From: JBJMQS01 sp045802605 | Lineage (GTDB): Bacteria > Planctomycetota > Planctomycetia > Gemmatales > Gemmataceae | Assembly: GCA_045802605.1 (NCBI GenBank) | Contig: JBJMQS010000053.1 | Coordinates: 62,001 to 126,000 of the forward strand | Direction: 5' to 3' | DNA length: 64,000 nucleotides | Shown here: positions 59,779 through 64,000 of the stretch, piece by piece | How the letters are laid out: each line of letters starts with the position of its first letter | Position numbering within the stretch: the stretch's first letter is position 1 | The notes under the pieces: model-generated | Told to the model about the DNA's origin: nothing | Seen by the model: only the letters and a program-made list of their open reading frames with translations | The model's database searches: none | Translations under genes and position numbers: made by a program

Positions 59779-62391
59779 ATGCTTCGTTCGCTATGGTTCG
59801 GACTCGTCGCAATTTTCATCGGCTTGGCTTCCCCAATCAGCGTATTCGCTGCCGGGACAACCCATGCCGTATTAGTCGGTGTCGGCACTTACTCCGACCC
59901 GCAAATTCACACCCGGCCCCACGCGGTCGTTGACGCTCAGGCCATGTATGACCTGCTTGTCGATGCCAAAACGCTGGGGGCTCCGGCGTCGCAGATCCAT
60001 CTACTGCTCAGTGACAACGATGAAGCGCGGCATGCCCAAATGGCCACGCGGGAAAACATCCTGAGCGCGGTCAAAGAGGTGGTCGCCAAGGCTGGTAAAG
60101 ACGACTTGGTCGTCTTCGCCATGTTCGGCCAGGGAGCGGCCCTAGCCGATCTACGAACTTGCATTTTCACGACCGACTCGACTTTCAAGGAGCGGGTCAA
60201 AACCGCGCTTTCGACGGCCGAATTGGAAAAAGAGTTGGAGCCACTGAAGTCCGAGAAGATCGTCGCCTTCATGGACATCAACTACAAGGGTATCGATCCG
60301 GGCAAGGAGCAATTGCTCGAGCCGAATATCGCCGACCCAGCGCGAATTTTCATCGGCAGTGAGGAAAAGGAAGAGCATACCCTGCCCCCGGGCCGGGTGA
60401 TTTTCCTCTCGAACGTGAACATCTCAGCTCCCATTGTGGAACTCGAAGACCATAGCCTTTTCGCAAAAGTGATCCTCGATGGATTAAAGGGTGGCGCGGA
60501 CAAGGACGGCTATGAGCCGGACGGCAACGTCACCGTCGATGAGTTAGCAACCTACATCGACGCCAATGTGGCCGATCTGCTCCGCAAGGCTGGCCGACTC
60601 AAAGACGAGAAGTGGCAGACGCCCTACGGGGGCGGCAGTCGTGCGACGAAGTTTGTTCTCACGCACAACCCCGCTGTGTATGCCGCGGCTCATGAGCGTG
60701 TCGAGAAGTTGGCCAAGAGTCAGCTTCCGGCTGACGTGGCCGCTGAAGGCGAAAAGCTCCTCAGCAGAATGCCTCGTCTGAAATCCGACCAAGAGCTCCG
60801 CAAGCTTTACCAGCAGACAGCAGACGGCAAACTGTCCGTGGATAATTTGCTTGCCGCTCGCACCAAAAATTACGACGGACGAAAGCTGCCGGTCGAAGAC
60901 GCCAAGATCTTCGCCCGCCGCACGCTCGAAGGCATGGCCCTCATCGAACGGAACTATGTCAAGGAAACCAACACCGGCAAGCTGACGGCTTGGGCCATCA
61001 AGGGCATGTACAAGCGACTCGACCTGAAAATGCCCGACGATATCAAAGAGCAACTCGATAATCTCGATGGCCAAAAGAAAGCCCGGCTGTTGGAGATCCT
61101 CACCGATGTCCGTGTGCGGTTCGGCCAGCGCGAAGATCTCGACACCAACAAAGACGTCGATGTCGCGCTGACCATGTGCATGCTCAATCTCGACTTCCCG
61201 TACTCGATGTACATCGACAAGGAGTCGAAGGATAAAGCGGAAATCGATTTCCGTGGCCGATTCACCGGCATCGGCATCCAGATTCGCCGCGATCTGGCCC
61301 GCGATGGCTTGCTCGTCGTGTCGCCGATCAAGGACAGCCCGGGCTACAAGGCCGGTTTGAAGGCTGGCGATCTCGTGACCGAAATCACCACGGAAATGGA
61401 CGACAAAGGCCGGCCCCAGCCGACGCCACAAATTGTCTCCACCAAGGGCATGAAGACCGAAGATGCGGTCAAGCGCATCCTCGGCAAAGCGGGCACGCCA
61501 GTGAAAGTGAAGGTCGAGCGTGAAGGCGTCGATCATCCGCTCGAATTTGAAATCGCTCGCGGCAAGGTCGAAGTGGAAACCGTCGTCGGCGCCAAACGAA
61601 ATGACGACGACTCCTTCGAGTTTATGCTCGACCCTGCGAGCAAGATTGGCTACATCCGACTGACACAGTTCATCGACCGCTCGTCGGCCGACATGGAGAC
61701 GGCGGTCCGCACGCTCGTGGCCCAGGGCATGCGTGGCCTGGTCCTCGATCTGCGGTTCAATCCGGGCGGCTTGCTCGACTCGGCCGTGGAGATCTCGGAC
61801 CTCTTCATCGACACGGGCCGCATCGTGGGCATTCGCAACCGCGGTGCCGACGCCAGCACGCAGAAGTGGATCAAGAAGGAAGGCGGCCCGAGTTTCCGCA
61901 ACTTCCCGATCGCATGCCTCGTCAATGGCGAGAGCGCATCGGGCAGCGAGATTGTGGCCGCCTGCTTGCAGGACCACGAGCGGGCAGTGATCGTCGGTCA
62001 GCGCAGCTACGGCAAAGGCAGCGTGCAGACGATCCACAAGTTCCACCCCGTGGATGCTGAGATCAAACTGACGACCGCTACCTTCTGGCGGCCCAACGAA
62101 AAGAACCTGAACAAGCCGAGCATCGAAGGCTACGACAAGATGCCGAAGGAAGAGCTCGAGAAATACGACTGGGGTGTCCGTCCGACGCCTGGTTTCGAGC
62201 TGAAGCTCGATCGCAAAGAAGTCGGCGAACTCTACGAGCACCTGCGCGACCGCGAGATCATCCCGCGCCGCGATCTGGTGATCAAAGAGCCGAAGCCCGA
62301 ACTCAAAGATCGCCAGTTAGACATGGCCCTTGAGTACCTCCGATCGCAGATCAAGACGGCCGCTCGCCCGCCGCAGAAGAAGGCGGGCTAG
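59779..62391 (+). CDS. Exported pseudo-caspase fused to PDZ-S41 C-terminal processing protease
   Basis: An 870-residue protein with signal peptide MLRSLWFGLVAIFIGLASPI. The N-terminal caspase-like fold (HAVLVGVGTYSDPQIHTRPH) has lost both catalytic residues: FGQG replaces the usual GHG, and FMDINYKG replaces DAC-R. A PDZ domain (LLVVSPIKDSPGYKAGLKAG) and an S41 protease domain follow. The latter has LVLDLRFNPGGLLDSAVEIS, the serine in NGESASGSEIVAACLQ, and the lysine in GQRSYGKGSVQTIHK, all intact. Thus an inactive caspase domain may regulate an active CTP-type protease. Start follows AAAGGA. Length is about twice a standard CTP. Confidence 0.88.
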   Translation: MLRSLWFGLVAIFIGLASPISVFAAGTTHAVLVGVGTYSDPQIHTRPHAVVDAQAMYDLLVDAKTLGAPASQIHLLLSDNDEARHAQMATRENILSAVKEVVAKAGKDDLVVFAMFGQGAALADLRTCIFTTDSTFKERVKTALSTAELEKELEPLKSEKIVAFMDINYKGIDPGKEQLLEPNIADPARIFIGSEEKEEHTLPPGRVIFLSNVNISAPIVELEDHSLFAKVILDGLKGGADKDGYEPDGNVTVDELATYIDANVADLLRKAGRLKDEKWQTPYGGGSRATKFVLTHNPAVYAAAHERVEKLAKSQLPADVAAEGEKLLSRMPRLKSDQELRKLYQQTADGKLSVDNLLAARTKNYDGRKLPVEDAKIFARRTLEGMALIERNYVKETNTGKLTAWAIKGMYKRLDLKMPDDIKEQLDNLDGQKKARLLEILTDVRVRFGQREDLDTNKDVDVALTMCMLNLDFPYSMYIDKESKDKAEIDFRGRFTGIGIQIRRDLARDGLLVVSPIKDSPGYKAGLKAGDLVTEITTEMDDKGRPQPTPQIVSTKGMKTEDAVKRILGKAGTPVKVKVEREGVDHPLEFEIARGKVEVETVVGAKRNDDDSFEFMLDPASKIGYIRLTQFIDRSSADMETAVRTLVAQGMRGLVLDLRFNPGGLLDSAVEISDLFIDTGRIVGIRNRGADASTQKWIKKEGGPSFRNFPIACLVNGESASGSEIVAACLQDHERAVIVGQRSYGKGSVQTIHKFHPVDAEIKLTTATFWRPNEKNLNKPSIEGYDKMPKEELEKYDWGVRPTPGFELKLDRKEVGELYEHLRDREIIPRRDLVIKEPKPELKDRQLDMALEYLRSQIKTAARPPQKKAG

Positions 62392-62405
62392 TCGAGTCTG
62401 GTCTT

Positions 62406-62465
62406 GTACTAGCCTGAAGCGCTAGCGAAGGTGTCTTTTCCTTCGCTAGCGCTTCAGGCTAGTAC
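62406..62465 (+). terminator. 26-bp perfect inverted repeat after the S41 gene
   Basis: GTACTAGCCTGAAGCGCTAG... and its exact complement around the 8-nt loop TGTCTTTT, starting 14 bases after the stop codon. It shares GAAGCGCTAGCGAAGG-type words with the 25452-25507 hairpin. Confidence 0.7.
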
Positions 62466-62527
62466 CATTTTTGCGTGCAATCTTTCGTCAGTCCGCAGAT
62501 CTTGGCTAATCCACAATCTTTCCGCAG

Positions 62528-62560
62528 ACCCGCCGGCCCCAACCGGCGGGTTGCTTTTTT
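62528..62560 (+). terminator. Hairpin ACCCGCCGG...CCGGCGGGT with T-run
   Basis: A 9-bp G+C-rich stem with a 6-nt loop and TTGCTTTTTT. It is ~95 bases before the lipoprotein start codon and matches the leader hairpin at 59732-59761, so the two may share a regulatory role or simply be terminators of short transcripts. Confidence 0.55.
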
Positions 62561-62655
62561 TCGAATTTCAATTTGTCGGACTCAAGTTTCGCGGGAAGAG
62601 TTCAACAGGTGGTCATGTCAGCAGCAGATGGCAGGCAGTGAGAAGGGGGTTGGTG

Positions 62656-63087
62656 ATGATGGACAACGTGAGCAGTACGCAGCAGACGACCGAACGAGAG
62701 ACTCGATGGTGGCTCTCAGGCGGTCGTTGTTTGCTGCCTGCCATCTGCTGTTTAATTGCGACTGGATGTTCGTCGAATCCTTATCGCCCCGCAATGTTCA
62801 AGAAGAATCATGAGCAGTCCGTTGGGCCGGAATTGGAAGCGCCCGCCCCGGATGGCCCCTACTTGAGCAACAATGTTCCGCCCAATGCCATGTTTGGACC
62901 AAATCAAGCGTACCCGCCAGGAACGATGATGCCCGGCTATCCACCGGGGAGCGTGAACCCCAACACGCAGCAGCCGCCCATTCCGAGTTTCCCCCAGCAG
63001 TTGCCCCAGGGCCCAGCGCCTGTGCCCCAGGGCCCGCCGCCCAAGTCTCAGCCTCAGACGTCGCCGACGTCGCAAAACAACGCGTAG
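62656..63087 (+). CDS. Pro-rich lipoprotein
   Basis: A 143-residue protein. The signal sequence LLPAICCLIATGCSSNPYRP contains a lipobox ATGC, so the mature protein is lipid-anchored. The rest is Pro/Gly/Gln-rich (FGPNQAYPPGTMMPGYPPGS, then PQQLPQGPAPVPQGPPPK), typical of flexible envelope proteins. ATG 62656 follows AGAAGGGGG; an ATG at 62659 is also possible. No catalytic motif. It ends just before a bidirectional terminator. Confidence 0.7.
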   Translation: MMDNVSSTQQTTERETRWWLSGGRCLLPAICCLIATGCSSNPYRPAMFKKNHEQSVGPELEAPAPDGPYLSNNVPPNAMFGPNQAYPPGTMMPGYPPGSVNPNTQQPPIPSFPQQLPQGPAPVPQGPPPKSQPQTSPTSQNNA

Positions 63088-63105
63088 CGCGGAGTGGCGC
63101 TAACA

Positions 63106-63137
63106 AAAAACAGCGGGCAACGGTGCCCGCTGTTTTT
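63106..63137. terminator. Bidirectional terminator between lipoprotein and Cys-rich gene
   Basis: AAAAACAGCGGGCA pairs with TGCCCGCTGTTTTT around ACGG. The A-tract and T-tract on both sides fit termination of both convergent genes. Confidence 0.85.
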
Positions 63138-63160
63138 GTTTTCTGAGAGCCATTGATGGC

Positions 63161-64000
63161 CTACGGCTTCGTCTCAATCGGCGTCGGCAAAGTTTCCAAC
63201 CGCTCGACCGGAACGCCGGTGCCCGGCACAGGGGCCAGGAGCGCGGTGGCGTCGGGCCCGTCGCACGGCTCATACTTGCGGAACATGGTCGGCGGCAAGA
63301 CCGGCAACCCATCTAGCCGGGGCTTGGGCCGTTGACAGCCTTGGATGCCGCCGCCACAGCCTCCACTGGAACAAGACGATCCACTGCACCCTGCACTGCC
63401 GATCACGGTGGCGGCGTTGCGGACGCGAGCCAGCGCTGGGCGGCGTACCGGTTCGCCGCAATCGGAATCGCATGCTTCCGCTTGCGAATATGCGGCGCAA
63501 GCAGAGCGACAAGTCACGGCGCGACGAGCGATCACTGGCCGTTCATAAACACGCTCAACGCGGTCATCGTTTTGGCAAGTGTCGCAATCAACCGGCGTGC
63601 GCGCTTTGCATTCCGTACGTTTCCACGAAAACAGGCTCTTGTACCAGGGCTCATCGGCGCAATCCAAGGGCTCGAGCGACTTGTTGTAATGGCTTGGCGT
63701 GAAGAACGTGTAAGCCGGCGGGTAGCAATTGCAGTCAGGGCAACTCGTCGGTGGCGTGCCTTTGTAGAGCGGCTTGTAACAGAAGAATGCTTTTAAGTGC
63801 TCAAGACATCCGCCCTTCTCACAGTCAGAATCGCAATCGCACCCCCGCGAGCCGAATATCTTGGGCCGACAATTTCCTTCTGAGCAGCAGGCATCGTCGG
63901 TCGCGATTTCGCCTGGATGGATGTCGGGGCCCTCAACTTTTCTCGGAGCTGGCAAAGCGGTTCCATCCGCGTCCGGCAGCTTGAGCGCCGTATGGGCGGT
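63161..64000 (-). CDS. Cysteine-rich secreted-type protein (5' end outside window)
   Basis: A frame open to the right edge (TAHTALKLPDADG at the edge), so the N-terminus is missing; 279 residues are visible. It is rich in Cys: GCDCDSDCEKGGC, SCPDCNCYPPAY, DCDTCQNDD, then SAGCSGSSCSSGGCGGG. The cysteines are spaced unlike a single known domain and suggest disulfide or metal binding in the envelope. The Pro-rich C-terminus (LLAPVPGTGVPVERLETLPT) is probably disordered. A TTG at 63955 would be an internal start, but the frame continues beyond it. The gene is convergent with the lipoprotein gene. Confidence 0.6.
   Translation of the reverse strand, partial: TAHTALKLPDADGTALPAPRKVEGPDIHPGEIATDDACCSEGNCRPKIFGSRGCDCDSDCEKGGCLEHLKAFFCYKPLYKGTPPTSCPDCNCYPPAYTFFTPSHYNKSLEPLDCADEPWYKSLFSWKRTECKARTPVDCDTCQNDDRVERVYERPVIARRAVTCRSACAAYSQAEACDSDCGEPVRRPALARVRNAATVIGSAGCSGSSCSSGGCGGGIQGCQRPKPRLDGLPVLPPTMFRKYEPCDGPDATALLAPVPGTGVPVERLETLPTPIETKP

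Overview
The window reads as a chromosomal segment of a planctomycete, probably a Pirellulales-like member of Planctomycetota. This is inferred from family content, not from a marker-gene tree. The evidence is a secreted protein with a LESLENR-type N-terminus, HAF repeats and FG-GAP repeats; caspase-fold exported proteins; a redoxin/cytochrome c/copper-monooxygenase fusion; a Minf_1886-family protein; a greatly enlarged SecE; SpoVG with an inserted zinc ribbon next to ispE; and abundant Cys4 mini-proteins.

Layout. 1-9241 (+): a type I restriction-modification operon (hsdM truncated by the window edge, hsdS, hsdR). Five extra genes sit between hsdS and hsdR (GIY-YIG-like, a small unknown, EVE-like+DUF3883, HipA-like kinase, HIRAN protein), and a HEPN-domain gene follows hsdR. 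9337-11973 (-): a large secreted repeat protein. 12.1-15.9 kb: an accessory patch with a tandem Cys-repeat protein, a 53-residue zinc ribbon, and what I read as an integrase-less integron cassette array. The array has two complete attC hairpins at 14603-14698 and 15269-15362, plus half-sites at either end. 15.9-18.1 kb (+): five small accessory genes, including an ArdC N-domain-like protein, ending in a strong terminator. 18.3-21.9 kb: a caspase-like protein, small proteins, rplU and a lipoprotein.

22-40.5 kb (-): the translation/transcription core. From its single visible promoter (40480-40508) it reads tRNA-Thr(TGT), tRNA-Tyr, tRNA-Gly, tRNA-Thr(GGT), tuf, tRNA-Trp, secE, nusG, rplK, rplA, rplJ, rplL, rpoB, rpoC, rpsL, a Cys4 protein, rpsG and fusA. 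The first part repeats the Escherichia coli thrU-tyrU-glyT-thrT-tufB-secE-nusG-rplKAJL-rpoBC order. Most junctions carry long palindromic hairpins.

40.5-64 kb: housekeeping and regulatory genes. These are a RicT/PSP1 protein, a DRG-like GTPase with TGS domain, an FHA-GGDEF protein, cardiolipin synthase, purF, a redox/monooxygenase fusion, an NtrB/NtrC-like pair, a receiver-only protein, a HEAT-repeat protein, an RCK-TM-RCK protein, spoVG, ispE, a pseudo-caspase/S41 protease fusion, and a lipoprotein. A Cys-rich gene runs off the right edge.

The most interesting candidates are: (1) the HipA-kinase/HIRAN/EVE-DUF3883 block inside the type I R-M operon; (2) the attC cassette array without a visible integrase; (3) a sigma-54 promoter followed by a ~140-nt RNA closed by a 20-bp helix and a U-tract, just before the receiver gene at 54529; (4) the inactive caspase fold fused to a CTP protease. 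All functional statements come from reading the sequence; no database search was run.
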